From: JADJRG01 sp964474905
Lineage (GTDB): Bacteria > Myxococcota_A > Polyangia > Nannocystales > Nannocystaceae
Direction of reading: 5' to 3'
DNA length: 64,000 nucleotides
Assembly: GCA_964474905.1 (NCBI GenBank)
Contig: CAYYUP010000003.1
Location: forward strand, 124,001 to 188,000
Each line of letters begins with the position of its first letter. The stretch's first letter is position 1. Below are positions 46,242-54,962 of this stretch, one piece after another. The notes beneath the pieces are model-generated. The model did no database searches and was not told the origin of the DNA. It was given only the letters and a program-made list of their open reading frames with translations. The translations under genes and the position numbers were made by a program.

Positions 46242-46703
46242 TCAGCCCCAGCGGAGCGGCTCGGCGACGGCGATCGGGGTTGCCACGCCGTGCTCACCCG
46301 GGCGGACCAGGGAGATCGCGGCGGCGCTCGGCGAGGCGGTATCGCTGTGGGAGCGGGCGCTGCTATCGATGGCGAGTCGCCAGCGCCCGTCGGCGGTCTC
46401 GCAGGCTCGCGATGTCACGTAGATGTCGCGGCCGCGGAAGAGCACGATGAGCGCGTGTGTGCCGGTAGGCGCGGCTTTCCAGCGGAGATCGATGTGGCCC
46501 GTATCGCCGCTGATCCGGCCGCTGACCGTCGCCCCATCGAGGAGGGCGAGGCGCTCGCGGAGCACGTGGGCGGCGCCCGAGGTGGGGTCGTTGCGGAGCA
46601 CCGCGTCGAGGGTTTCGCGGGCCCTGTGGAAGTGACCCTGACGCATGTAGATCTGCGCCATCGTCGGGCTCGCGAGGCGCAGGCGTCCGCGTTCCTTGCT
46701 CAT
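46242..46703 (-). CDS. Small TPR-type protein coupled to ribF
   Basis: 153 residues from the ATG at 46703, which overlaps the ribF stop (ATGA). Starts MSKERGRLRLASPTMAQIYMRQGHFHRARETLDAVLRNDP, a single TPR-like hairpin as in myxobacterial TPR proteins, then a ~90-residue beta-rich domain (THALIVLFRGRDIYVTSR). Function unknown; the coupling may just be positional. Confidence 0.8.
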   Translation of the reverse strand: MSKERGRLRLASPTMAQIYMRQGHFHRARETLDAVLRNDPTSGAAHVLRERLALLDGATVSGRISGDTGHIDLRWKAAPTGTHALIVLFRGRDIYVTSRACETADGRWRLAIDSSARSHSDTASPSAAAISLVRPGEHGVATPIAVAEPLRWG

Positions 46704-47788
46704 CGCAGTCCTCTCCGTGTCGCCGGGGTGCCGGGATCCCGAAGCGCCACCAGGGGGGGGGGTGGCCAAAATGCCGCCATCGCTGCGAAGTCGACGAGTC
46801 TGCGCGAGGTGTTGAGGTCGCCGGCGATCGCCGTTTTTAAATGATCGAGATCCGCGAACCTGACTTCGTCGCGAAGACGTTCAAAAAGGCCGACCTCGAC
46901 CTCTAAACCGTAGAGGCGTTCCCCGAGATCGACGTCGAGGGCGTGCACCTCGAGGCTCTTCGCTGCAGCTGCGTCGTCGCGAAGGGTAGGGTTGGTCCCG
47001 AGGTTGGCGGCGGCGGGCCAGCGGTCGCCGTATAAAGGAGAGCGTCGATCAACGACCTGGAGAGCTGCGGCGTAGACCCCTGTGCGGGGCAGGAGCACGT
47101 CTCCGTAGGCGATGTTCGCTGTCGGAACTCCGAGCCCGCGCCCGCGTCCGGCTCCCCGCACGACCTTGCCCTCGATCGCGAACGTTCGGCCGAGGTGGGC
47201 CGGGATCGCGGCGACCTGTCCAGCCCGGAGGGCCGCGCGGATCGCCGACGAGCCGATTTTTGTCGGCGGCCCCGTGCTTTTTCCAATTCCTGTTGTGTGT
47301 GTGTCTGTGTTGGCGGTGACCGCATCGCCCCCGTCGAGCTTGAGCTCCGAGGCGATCGCGAGGTCGATGCCAGCTGGTCGCAGCAGTGCGGCGAGTTCTT
47401 TGGTGCCACCGCGGCGACCGGCGCCAAAGCGAAAATCTTCGCCGACGACGACAGCACTTGGGCGCAGGCCGGCGATCAGGATCTGCTCGACAAAGAGGCT
47501 GGGTTCCATGCTCGCCATCTCGCGAGTGAAGGGCAGCAGCACCAGGGAATCGATGCCCAAGGCCGTGCATACCCGTTCGCGTTGGGCCGGAGTTTGGAGC
47601 AGGCTCGGGGCCCGGTCGGGCGCGAGGATCCTCGCGGGATGCGGATCAAAGGTGACGAGCGCGACCCTCGGCTGCAGAGCCGCGGCCCGGCGAAGGAGCG
47701 ATTGATGGCCGAGATGAAGGCCGTCAAATGCGCCGATACAGGCGGCGGTGCCCCGCGGTAGGGCAGCTAGCTGGCGCTGGACCTTCAT
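46700..47788 (-). CDS. ribF: Bifunctional riboflavin kinase / FAD synthetase
   Basis: 362 residues, longer than the usual ~310. N-terminal adenylyltransferase domain with GAFDGLHLGHQSLL and VGEDFRFGAGRRG; C-terminal riboflavin kinase domain with GRGLGVPTANI and TGVYAA. An extra loop (~151-172, T/D/H-rich, coded partly by GTGTGTGTGT) lies between domains. The last ~20 residues include PPPP coded by a C10 tract and are probably not essential. It makes FMN and FAD. Confidence 0.95.
   Translation of the reverse strand: MKVQRQLAALPRGTAACIGAFDGLHLGHQSLLRRAAALQPRVALVTFDPHPARILAPDRAPSLLQTPAQRERVCTALGIDSLVLLPFTREMASMEPSLFVEQILIAGLRPSAVVVGEDFRFGAGRRGGTKELAALLRPAGIDLAIASELKLDGGDAVTANTDTHTTGIGKSTGPPTKIGSSAIRAALRAGQVAAIPAHLGRTFAIEGKVVRGAGRGRGLGVPTANIAYGDVLLPRTGVYAAALQVVDRRSPLYGDRWPAAANLGTNPTLRDDAAAAKSLEVHALDVDLGERLYGLEVEVGLFERLRDEVRFADLDHLKTAIAGDLNTSRRLVDFAAMAAFWPPPPLVALRDPGTPATRRGLR
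46753..46762. repeat. Homopolymer of 10 G (C10 in the ribF coding strand)
   Basis: It lies near the 3' end of ribF. Such tracts are prone to sequencing error or slippage; a length change would alter only the last ~15 residues and could move the stop relative to the downstream coupled gene. Confidence 0.85.
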
Positions 47789-47890
47789 AAAGAGGGAGAG
47801 GCGCGGCGAAAGCTATCACGGGCAGCGGAGGGCGCCGGTTACCTGCTGGATGCGCGACAATGTGACGGTCCCCACAGCGCGGTCGCGACG

Positions 47891-47916
47891 ACGCCTGTCG
47901 ATGACGCCACAGGCGT
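47891..47916. promoter_or_regulatory. 8-bp stem hairpin in a divergent spacer
   Basis: ACGCCTGT and ACAGGCGT with a 10-nt loop, 31 bp before the lipoprotein start at 47948 and inside the ribF/lipoprotein spacer. Could be an operator or leader structure; no further support. Confidence 0.3.
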
Positions 47917-47947
47917 GGGCTTAGGCCTGCGCTACCCTTGGTCGCCG

Positions 47948-48424
47948 ATGCCACGGTCCTCCCGATCTCGTCTCCAAACTCGCCGTCAAACGGGTCACCA
48001 AGTCCGCGTTCAAGCAGGCTCTCGCGCTCTCCTCATCGCTTGTTTTGCAGCTGTGTCGATGATTTCGGCCTGCGAAGGCGGTCCGAGCAGGCACGAACTC
48101 TATATGCAGGGCATGCAGATCGAGGGAGTTGCCTCTCGAAGCTCCTGTCAGCCGGCTTTTGACGGGGGCATGAAGACCCACGTGCTCGACGGCGATGTGG
48201 TGCAGGCCTGCCTGGAAAAGACCGAGGATGCGATCGTCCTCTACGAGCAGGCGGAGGCCAAAGGGCTGAAGGATCTCGACTTCATCAAGACCCTGGAGCG
48301 CGCCCGTGAGCGACAGCAGCACCTGCGATCGATGTTGAAGGTCGTGCGTCAAATCGAGCGCCCCGACGAGGTATATCCAGGGGCGCCTCCGCAGGCGACG
48401 CAGTTGCGCTCCGATGCGCCCTAA
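47948..48424 (+). CDS. Small lipoprotein, uncharacterised
   Basis: 158 residues from the ATG at 47948. The basic N-region is long (~26 residues) before the hydrophobic core and lipobox SMISAC. The mature part is helical, with three Cys and acidic/basic heptads around DAIVLYEQAEAKGLKDLDFIKTLERARERQQHL, suggesting a coiled-coil. No known family. Confidence 0.72.
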   Translation: MPRSSRSRLQTRRQTGHQVRVQAGSRALLIACFAAVSMISACEGGPSRHELYMQGMQIEGVASRSSCQPAFDGGMKTHVLDGDVVQACLEKTEDAIVLYEQAEAKGLKDLDFIKTLERARERQQHLRSMLKVVRQIERPDEVYPGAPPQATQLRSDAP

Positions 48425-48473
48425 CGCCCTGATGGTGCCGGGAGATCTGCTCGGGGAGATCGTCACAAAGCGG

Positions 48474-48491
48474 GATTTTTTTGAAAAAATC
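48474..48491. terminator. A/T-rich inverted repeat between convergent genes
   Basis: GATTTTTT, TG, AAAAAATC: a perfect palindrome with a 2-nt centre just before the stop of the minus-strand gene at 48500. Its T and A runs could act as a bidirectional termination signal. Confidence 0.35.
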
Positions 48492-48499
48492 TTCGGCGA

Positions 48500-49480
48500 T
48501 CAGGGAAGCGCGCCGTCTTCGATCCAACGAGCGATCATCACCAGGTCGCGGTATTCCAGGGGCTCCTCGGGGGGCATCACCGCGCCGCGGACCCCGTGCA
48601 GGGGGGCGCCATCGCGGTCGCGGAGGAGCTTGTGTATGAGAAAACTCTCAGTCGGCCGTGCAGGCGTGACCCGAGGGTAGCCGGTGGAAGCGATGGTTTG
48701 GTCGAGAACGAGGCTTTCAAAGGCCATGGATGGCGATGAGAGGTCGAGACGCTGGTGCGCGAGAGCGTCGGGGTCGCTGTGGCAGGAGCAGAGCTCGCGG
48801 TCCACATCAAAGGGCCCACCGGCCCCAAAGAGCGCGCTGAGGGTGATCGCCGGCGGGGCGGGATCTTCTTCGCCGTTGTCTTCTTTTTCTTCTTTTTCTT
48901 CTTTTTCTTCTTTTTCTTCGTCTTCGAGCCGTGTGCTGAATTCGACAAATGTCGCCCAACGGCCGTCATCGAGCTGTTCCCACGGGCCTGCGAGCAGATC
49001 GACCGTTTCGCCCCCCCAGCCCGTCATCAACGGGCGCAGACGTACGCGGTAAACGGAGCCCGGGCGCAGCTCGCTGCGCGGTTGCATCGACAGCACCGAA
49101 CCGGGGCACCAGGGGGTCTCTGAGAGGGGTCCCTGGCCACCAGGAGGTCGCCAGGGGAAGAGCTGGAGGGTCACCTCAGTGTCGAAAATGCTGAGTCCTG
49201 AGACCAGAAGCGCATCGAAAGTACCGAGCGATAGCGGGTCGATCCGGGTGTTGAAGCAAACATCGATCTGGGTCGCCAGGTCGATAGAGACCGCGCCATT
49301 TGCGGGGTAGGTCTCAAGTAGCTGCAGCGCAGGGTCCTCGCCTGCGAAGCGTTCGTCTGGGTCTGGCCAGGCGCATGCCGAGATCTGCGAGGCTGTGAGT
49401 GAGGCTGTGATCGAGACCCGCACAAGGCTGTGGGCGCGGGCCCTCCGGGGCACTTGGGGCGGAGAGAGCCAGCAAATCAT
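48500..49480 (-). CDS. Lipoprotein with Big_5 domain and a non-canonical CxCH haem-like motif
   Basis: 326 residues from the ATG at 49480. The N-terminus ends in QISAC, an unusual lipobox. Residues ~50-185 read as a bacterial Ig-like (Big_5/SbsA) domain (LLETYPANGAVSIDLATQIDVCFN). An E/K spacer (coded by TTCTTTTTC repeats) leads to a C-terminal ~110 residues typical of planctomycete/myxobacterial cytochrome-c-like domains: RELCSCH (231-234), RLDLSSPSMAFESL, GYPRVTPARPTESFLIHKL, MPPEEPLEYRDLVMIARWIEDGA. The haem motif is CSCH, one residue short of CxxCH. See findings. Confidence 0.75.
   Translation of the reverse strand: MICWLSPPQVPRRARAHSLVRVSITASLTASQISACAWPDPDERFAGEDPALQLLETYPANGAVSIDLATQIDVCFNTRIDPLSLGTFDALLVSGLSIFDTEVTLQLFPWRPPGGQGPLSETPWCPGSVLSMQPRSELRPGSVYRVRLRPLMTGWGGETVDLLAGPWEQLDDGRWATFVEFSTRLEDEEKEEKEEKEEKEDNGEEDPAPPAITLSALFGAGGPFDVDRELCSCHSDPDALAHQRLDLSSPSMAFESLVLDQTIASTGYPRVTPARPTESFLIHKLLRDRDGAPLHGVRGAVMPPEEPLEYRDLVMIARWIEDGALP
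48881..48916. repeat. 9-bp tandem repeat, 4 copies (TTCTTTTTC), in coding DNA
   Basis: It codes the EEK repeats of the Big_5 lipoprotein spacer. A similar but irregular K/E-coding T-rich tract occurs at 32459-32505 in the M61-like lipoprotein. Confidence 0.9.
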
Positions 49481-49591
49481 CGCCTAGAGCCTATCAGGGT
49501 CCCTCGATCGAGGGGCGCGCACGTCGAAGAGACCCCTCTTCGGCACGCGAAATTGGCCGCCGGTAGAGGGCTCTCTGAGGTGGCCGTCTTA

Positions 49592-49621
49592 TTGACCCCT
49601 TGCGTAGGGCCCTGCTATCGT
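49592..49621 (+). promoter_or_regulatory. Candidate sigma-70-like promoter of the envelope operon
   Basis: TTGACC, an 18-bp spacer and TATCGT, followed by a small GCCGA-TT-TCGGC hairpin, 68 bp before the lipoprotein start at 49689. Confidence 0.4.
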
Positions 49622-49688
49622 CCGGCCGATTTCGGCTGTGTTGCTTGGGGCCTCATGCCTCCGGTGACCTCGAACCTGGGAGCCTTTC

Positions 49689-50168
49689 GTGTCTCGACGC
49701 ACACGTCCTCGATTTGTGCACATCACAGTTCTCGCCGGCTTGCTCGTCGCGGGATGTGGGCCCTTCGGTTACCTCAAGAAGGTAGCCCGTGAATCCAGTA
49801 ATGCCGTCGCTGACGCGGAGGCTGCCGGGGCCGAAGAAAACGCCCCGTACGAGTACTGGGGCGCGGTCACCTATCTCGAGCAAGCCAAGATTTTGATGGG
49901 CTACAGCGAGTACGAGCGCTCCTTTGACTACGGCGAGCGGGCCAAGCAGCTCGCCGAAGAAGCGAAGGACAAGGCAGAGAAGCGTCGCCGCGGCGAGATG
50001 GTCGAGACCGTCTCGGACGCAGGTGACGGCGCAGCAGGTGAGGCAGATGCCGGAGCAGATGCCGATGCAGATGCCGATGCAGATGCCGGAGCAGACGCCG
50101 ATGCAGATCTCGGCGGAGGCGAGGCCAGCGGCAGCGCCGAGGCCGGTGTCTCGCTCGGAGGTGAGTGA
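49689..50168 (+). CDS. DUF4398-like lipoprotein with an acidic A/D repeat tail
   Basis: 159 residues from a GTG at 49689. Lipobox LLVAGC (Cys23). The core is a helical hairpin (YWGAVTYLEQAKILMGYSEYERSFDYGERAKQLAEEAKDKAEKRR), as in DUF4398 proteins encoded beside OmpA-like genes. The tail is a run of alternating A/D residues (ADADADADADAGADADAD) coded by a GCAGATGCCGAT-type repeat. Its TGA overlaps the ATG of the ompA-like gene (TGATG). It probably links the outer membrane to its partner. Confidence 0.85.
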   Translation: MSRRTRPRFVHITVLAGLLVAGCGPFGYLKKVARESSNAVADAEAAGAEENAPYEYWGAVTYLEQAKILMGYSEYERSFDYGERAKQLAEEAKDKAEKRRRGEMVETVSDAGDGAAGEADAGADADADADADAGADADADLGGGEASGSAEAGVSLGGE

Positions 50169-51415
50169 TGAAGGGCCGCACAAGCAAAGCTCTCTCGATC
50201 GTCACGGTGGTTGCGACCACTGGCCTGCTCACCTCGTGCCTCGGTCAGACCCTTCTGGGCAAGGTCGCCGGCACCCAGACCGTGCTTCAAGGGGCCATCG
50301 AGGATGGCTCTAAGACCATCGGCTGTGCCCCCAAGGAGACCGCGATCGCCGAAGCAAACGTCAAGTTTGCCCAGGACGCGCTGGCGATGGGTGAGTACTA
50401 CCGCGGTAAGGATCACGCCGAAACGGCCGAGATCTACACCGCACTCGCCCGCAAAAAAACAGATCCGATCCGCTGCAAGGACGCCAAGCCACAGGAGCTG
50501 GAGGTCCGCGAGGGCGACCGCGACGGCGATGGTTACGCCGACGACGTCGACTCATGCCCGGACGATCCAGAGGACTTCGACTCCTTCGATGATGACGACG
50601 GTTGTCCCGACAAGGACAACGACGGTGACGGGATTCTCGACGCCGCTGAGTTCGTCGACGGTCAGTGGGTCAACAACGACAAAAAGGTCGAGAACGGTCG
50701 CGAGATCGACTGTCGTAACGAGCCCGAGGACATGGATCAGTTCGAGGACGAGGACGGATGTCCCGAGCCCGACAACGATCGCGACACGATCCTCGACGGC
50801 GTCGACACCTGTCCCAACGACCCCGAGGACTTCGACCAGTTCGAGGACGTCGACGGTTGCCCGGACAAGGACAACGACAAGGACGGGGTGCTCGACGCCG
50901 CCGAACTCACCCGCAACGCGGACGGCACCTACGAGTGGAAGAACCTCGACGGTATGCAAGAGAACGGCGTCTGGAAGGACTGCCGCGATCTGCCCGAGGA
51001 CATGGACGGCGATAAGGATGAGGACGGATGTCCAGACGTTCTTCTCATCGACGACTGCCAGATCAAGCTCAGCGACAAGGTCTTCTTCAAGTTCAATAAG
51101 TGGGACGTCGATCCGAAGTCCTACGTTGTACTCGACGAGGTCTACGACACGTTGATGGCGGCGCCCAGCATCAAGGTCTGGGTCGACGGGCACACCGACT
51201 CCAAGGGTTCGAACAGGTACAACAAAAAGCTCTCGCAGAAGCGAGTCGAGAGCGTCGCCAAATACCTCCGCGACAAGGGCATCCCTGACACTCGTCTCGA
51301 TCCCCGCGGCTTCGGCGAAGAGCAGCCGATCGCGAACAACAAGACCGCCGACGGTCGTGCCGAGAATCGCCGCGTCGAGTTCAACCTCAAGGACTGCAAG
51401 AAGCGGGTCGAATAG
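50168..51415 (+). CDS. OmpA-family lipoprotein with thrombospondin type 3 repeats
   Basis: 415 residues from the ATG at 50168. Lipobox LLTSC. An ~85-residue helical part is followed by four calcium-binding TSP3-like repeats (residues ~118-285), each a run of D-x-D-x-D/N-G-x-x-D with CP(D/N) units. The C-terminal OmpA domain has VWVDGHTDSKGSNRYNKKLSQKRVESVAKYL and the peptidoglycan-contacting TADGRAENRRVEF. It connects the outer membrane to peptidoglycan. It is in the same operon as the upstream lipoprotein and probably the downstream barrel. Confidence 0.93.
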   Translation: MKGRTSKALSIVTVVATTGLLTSCLGQTLLGKVAGTQTVLQGAIEDGSKTIGCAPKETAIAEANVKFAQDALAMGEYYRGKDHAETAEIYTALARKKTDPIRCKDAKPQELEVREGDRDGDGYADDVDSCPDDPEDFDSFDDDDGCPDKDNDGDGILDAAEFVDGQWVNNDKKVENGREIDCRNEPEDMDQFEDEDGCPEPDNDRDTILDGVDTCPNDPEDFDQFEDVDGCPDKDNDKDGVLDAAELTRNADGTYEWKNLDGMQENGVWKDCRDLPEDMDGDKDEDGCPDVLLIDDCQIKLSDKVFFKFNKWDVDPKSYVVLDEVYDTLMAAPSIKVWVDGHTDSKGSNRYNKKLSQKRVESVAKYLRDKGIPDTRLDPRGFGEEQPIANNKTADGRAENRRVEFNLKDCKKRVE

Positions 51416-51458
51416 GCCCCGCTGGGCGCGTCTGGGGACGGGGGCAGGGAGCAAGGGC

Positions 51459-53354
51459 ATGGACACCAGGTCATCAAGGGGGTCATCGAGGGCTCGCAAC
51501 ACGGGCCGCGCCTCCTCCCGGATCTCGGGTCTCGCGGGGCTCCTTGTCGGGGTGGCCCTCATGGTCGCTCCGATCGCCTCTGGCATCGCTCACGCGGGTT
51601 CACGCGACGACCTTAAGACCGCCTACAACAAGGCGCTCGGTCAGTACAACGAACTCGAACTCGACGCTGCCCAGGCGGAGCTCGACGGGGCGATCAAGGC
51701 TGGCAAGGAGGCGAGATCTGAGGATCCTGCACTTGCACCTTTACTGGTCCTTCGAGCAGGAATTATCTACTCGAATACCGGCGACGCGGACCAGACAAAG
51801 GCTGCGCTCAGCGAGGCCCTCGCCGTCGATTACTTCGCACAGATCCCGATCGAGCTGCGCAGCGAATCATTTCAGGCGCTGCTCGACGAGGCTCGTAGCG
51901 CGGCAGGGTCGGCCCCCGAGGAGTCGATGCTGCACGAGCCGCCAGCCGGTGTGTGCGGCGAGGACGTAGAGTTCGAGGTTGTCGTCTCAAAGCTCCTCGA
52001 TGGCGGACAGGTCGCCTTTTATTGGCGATCGGGCAGCGAGGGTGAATTCCAGCCGGTGAGCATGGATACCTTCGGCAACGTTGCGACCGTGACGGTGCCG
52101 GCGACGGAGCACGGCGATCGCCCGATCGAGTACTTCGTCTACGTGTTCGACGGCGATGAAAAGCAGCTCGCCAACAAGGGCGACCAGGACAACCCGTTGG
52201 CCCTCGCGCCGGGCTGCGCCGAGCCCGAGCCCGAGCCCGAGCCTGAGCCCGAGCCCGAGCCCGAGCCCAAGCGCGACCGTTTCTTTTTCAACCTGGGGTT
52301 TGGCACCGGTACCGGCATCGCCAGCGGTACGGCGGACCTCAGCTATCGCCAGTACTCGCCGCGGTACAGTGACCAGTCGACCAAAGCACAGTTCGTCTAC
52401 GGCAACCGTGAGTACGCCTGTTCGGTGGCTCGTTGGGCCTACCCGCAGGACGAGCTGCCCGGTGATCCGCTGAGCTTTCAAGATCGGCTTATCGAGATTC
52501 AGGGATTCGAGGGGGGACTGCCGGCGGGCACCTCTTTCTTTGGTCCGGGCATGACTCCACAGTCGATCGCCGCTTCGTACAATGCCGATTACTGTAGCGA
52601 GCATCACCCGGTACAAACCGGGCTGGCGTGGGCGCCCTTTCACATCGCCCCAGAGTTCGGCTTTGCGGTCACTGAGAAGCTCGTGATCTCTGTGTTCTCC
52701 CGCCTGCAAGTGGTCTCAGGATCCAAGGTGATACGCGACGCTCCGCTCGGAGCACCAAGCGGCAGTGCGGAGTCCTTCGTCAAGACCGTCTACGACGTAA
52801 ATCAGCAAAACCCCGAGGGTGTTCGGGTGAAGCCCGCCTTTGCCTGGAGCGTCGGCGTTAAGGCCAAGTACCTGCTCGGCGATCCGGCAAAAAAGTTCAG
52901 GCTCTTTGTTGGTGGCTTCGGTGGCTACGGGACAGCGCGTCTGCGCGTCAACATGAACTTCGCGAACGATCGCAACGGCAACAGCATTCCGGACGATCGG
53001 GAGTACGGCTTTGATCTGGCCAACGATCAGACCGACTTCGATGAGATGACCAACCCGTGCACGCCTGTGTGGCCCTACAACGGTAGCTGCACGCCAGGCG
53101 ACAACACCGATCCCACGAACAACATCGGCGATCGCGATCGTTTGCAGGCCCAATTTAAGGCTCAGAGTGCCAACAAGGATCCGCGCTTCGATACGGTCGG
53201 CATCGGCTACATCATGCTCGGCGCGAGCTTTGGGTTTCACTACCAGGTGGCCAAGCACTTCGCACTCTTCAGCGAGCTCCAGGTCGGCGGTTGGTTTCCA
53301 AAGAGATCGAGCCTGCTCATCGACCTGAACGTCGGTCCTGCGATCACCTTTTAG
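51459..53354 (+). CDS. Outer-membrane barrel with an N-terminal TPR-like domain and a Pro-Glu spacer
   Basis: 631 residues from the ATG at 51459; the ORF start at 51357 overlaps the previous gene. A Tat-like or plain signal peptide (SGLAGLLVGVALMVAPIASGIAHA), a TPR-like helical stretch (~45-145), a small beta domain, then EPEPEPEP coded by GAGCCC repeats, then ~320 residues of alternating beta strands ending ...DLNVGPAITF. The terminal Phe indicates an outer-membrane barrel. It carries an extracellular-looking loop rich in Asp (NDRNGNSIPDDREYGFDLANDQTDFDEM). It follows the OmpA-like gene by 43 bp. Confidence 0.8.
   Translation: MDTRSSRGSSRARNTGRASSRISGLAGLLVGVALMVAPIASGIAHAGSRDDLKTAYNKALGQYNELELDAAQAELDGAIKAGKEARSEDPALAPLLVLRAGIIYSNTGDADQTKAALSEALAVDYFAQIPIELRSESFQALLDEARSAAGSAPEESMLHEPPAGVCGEDVEFEVVVSKLLDGGQVAFYWRSGSEGEFQPVSMDTFGNVATVTVPATEHGDRPIEYFVYVFDGDEKQLANKGDQDNPLALAPGCAEPEPEPEPEPEPEPEPKRDRFFFNLGFGTGTGIASGTADLSYRQYSPRYSDQSTKAQFVYGNREYACSVARWAYPQDELPGDPLSFQDRLIEIQGFEGGLPAGTSFFGPGMTPQSIAASYNADYCSEHHPVQTGLAWAPFHIAPEFGFAVTEKLVISVFSRLQVVSGSKVIRDAPLGAPSGSAESFVKTVYDVNQQNPEGVRVKPAFAWSVGVKAKYLLGDPAKKFRLFVGGFGGYGTARLRVNMNFANDRNGNSIPDDREYGFDLANDQTDFDEMTNPCTPVWPYNGSCTPGDNTDPTNNIGDRDRLQAQFKAQSANKDPRFDTVGIGYIMLGASFGFHYQVAKHFALFSELQVGGWFPKRSSLLIDLNVGPAITF
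52221..52268. repeat. 6-bp tandem repeat, 8 copies (GAGCCC, one GAGCCT)
   Basis: It codes the Pro-Glu rod between the N-terminal domain and barrel, similar in design to the TonB spacer. Confidence 0.9.
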
Positions 53355-53361
53355 TTCCTAG

Positions 53362-53385
53362 AGCGCCGTTTGTCAGGTCGGCGCT
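53362..53385 (+). terminator. Terminator-like hairpin after the envelope operon
   Basis: A perfect 7-bp stem (AGCGCCG / CGGCGCT) with a 10-nt loop, 7 bp past the barrel gene stop. The only T-rich sequence that follows is GGACTTTG. Confidence 0.45.
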
Positions 53386-53465
53386 GGACTTTGTGAGCCT
53401 TCGCGGTGTGATCGCGGGGGGGGGCGTTCCGAGTGATGCCAGCATGAGCTATGCTGCGCGCCGCC

Positions 53466-54815
53466 ATGTCCTCGCCTTCAGGATCCGCTCGTCATCCGCG
53501 TAAACCGCCCGCTGAGGTCAGCTCAGGTGATCGCAGGAGCGCACGTAGGCGCCCCGAGGTTCGGCAGAGCGGTCCGCCACCACAGAAGCGGCGTCGGGCG
53601 AAGGCGCGTGAGCACGGCGGCCCGGCGATCCGTGGCCCCAACGTTAAGGTCTCGAACCAGGTCGCACGGATCCTGCGGGGCGGTCACCCGTGGGTCTTTC
53701 GCTCGGCGATCCGGCGGGAGATGGAGCTCGAAGAGGGCGCGGTGATCACCGTGATCGATGACGACGGCTATACCGTCGGTCAGGGCTTGGTCGAGTCGGA
53801 TGGTGCGATCGCTGTCCGAATGCTCTCGGTGATCGCCGGTTTCACCTGGGATGCGGCCGAGATGCGTACGCGTATCCGGGCCGCGCAGGCCCGCCGCGAG
53901 GGGCTTCGGCTGCCATCGACGCGGCGTCTTATCCACGGCGAGGCCGACGGCTTTCCGGGAATCGCCGTCGACCTGCTCGGTGATTTTCTCCTGATCTACA
54001 AGTACGCCCGGGTTGCCGAGACCTATCTCGACACTCTGGTGCCGCTTCTGGAGGAGCTACTGATGCCCGAAGGTGGCGGCATCTATCTTCAGGATCGGGT
54101 CCGCCCGGTGACCCCTGATGAGCGTCGTCCGCCGGCATTTCATCTCGCTGGCAAGGCGGCTCCGCCCGAGATCGAGGTCGATGAGGACGGCCTGCGCTTC
54201 CTCGTCGACGTCACTGCACCGGTCTCGCCGGGGCTCTTCTTCGACCTTCGCGAGGGGCGTCGCATGATCGAGCCGTGGTGCGAGGGTCGCTCGGTGCTCA
54301 ACCTGTTCTCGTTTACCGGTGCCTTCGCTCTGCGGGCGCTTCGCGGTGGAGCGCGGGCGGTCACCAACGTCGATGCCGCGGCCAGGTCACACGCGCGCTG
54401 TCGCAAGAACTTGGTCGCCTCTGGCTACGAACCGGAGGCCTGCGAAGCGGTCACTGGCGATGTGTTTAAGCATCTCGAGCGTTTTCGTCAGCGTGATCGT
54501 GTTTTTGATCTGGTGATCGTCGATCCGCCGCCCTTCTCCAACGTCAAGGGCTCGGTATTCTCGGCGTTGCGGGACTACGGCGATCTGCTCCAAGCGATCG
54601 CTCCAGTGGTCGCTCCGGGGGGATTTGTGCTCGCGGTGTGCAACGCCGTGCGCCTCAGCGAGGAGGAATTCCTGCTGGCACTCGGCGAGGGTGCTGCATC
54701 GGCCGGTCGCGCTGCCTGCCTGCTCGGCGAGTGCGGACTGCCCTCGGATTTTCCCGTGCTGCCGGCCTTTATCGAGGGCCGCTATCTCAAGGTAAAGCTG
54801 CTGCAGCTTTCCTGA
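53466..54815 (+). CDS. Class I SAM-dependent rRNA methyltransferase (RlmI/RlmK-like)
   Basis: 449 residues from the ATG at 53466 (an ATG at 53451 is also in frame). The ~55-residue R/P/K-rich N-terminus is probably an RNA-binding extension. PUA-like segment VARILRGGHPWVFRSAI; then the methyltransferase with PVSPGLFFDLREGRR, LNLFSFTGAFALRAL (SAM-binding motif I) and DLVIVDPPPFSN (motif IV). It makes m5C in 23S rRNA in the studied relative RlmI; the base target here is inferred. It is followed by alaS after 147 bp. Confidence 0.9.
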   Translation: MSSPSGSARHPRKPPAEVSSGDRRSARRRPEVRQSGPPPQKRRRAKAREHGGPAIRGPNVKVSNQVARILRGGHPWVFRSAIRREMELEEGAVITVIDDDGYTVGQGLVESDGAIAVRMLSVIAGFTWDAAEMRTRIRAAQARREGLRLPSTRRLIHGEADGFPGIAVDLLGDFLLIYKYARVAETYLDTLVPLLEELLMPEGGGIYLQDRVRPVTPDERRPPAFHLAGKAAPPEIEVDEDGLRFLVDVTAPVSPGLFFDLREGRRMIEPWCEGRSVLNLFSFTGAFALRALRGGARAVTNVDAAARSHARCRKNLVASGYEPEACEAVTGDVFKHLERFRQRDRVFDLVIVDPPPFSNVKGSVFSALRDYGDLLQAIAPVVAPGGFVLAVCNAVRLSEEEFLLALGEGAASAGRAACLLGECGLPSDFPVLPAFIEGRYLKVKLLQLS

Positions 54816-54962
54816 GCGGAGCCTGCCAGCAGTCACCAAGGGGGCGTTGCGGGCGGTCCGCAGAGGGCGCGTTGTGGGTAGGTCGCGGGCTGTGGGCGGG
54901 CTTTTGAGGTCCGCGAATTCAGCGATTCTCGAACACCACAATTCGACTATGCTCGCGGCGTT

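Noticed and set aside
48881..48916. T-rich TTCTTTTTC repeat as a possible U-tract terminator
   Set aside because: It is in the middle of an intact coding frame and codes for EEK repeats.
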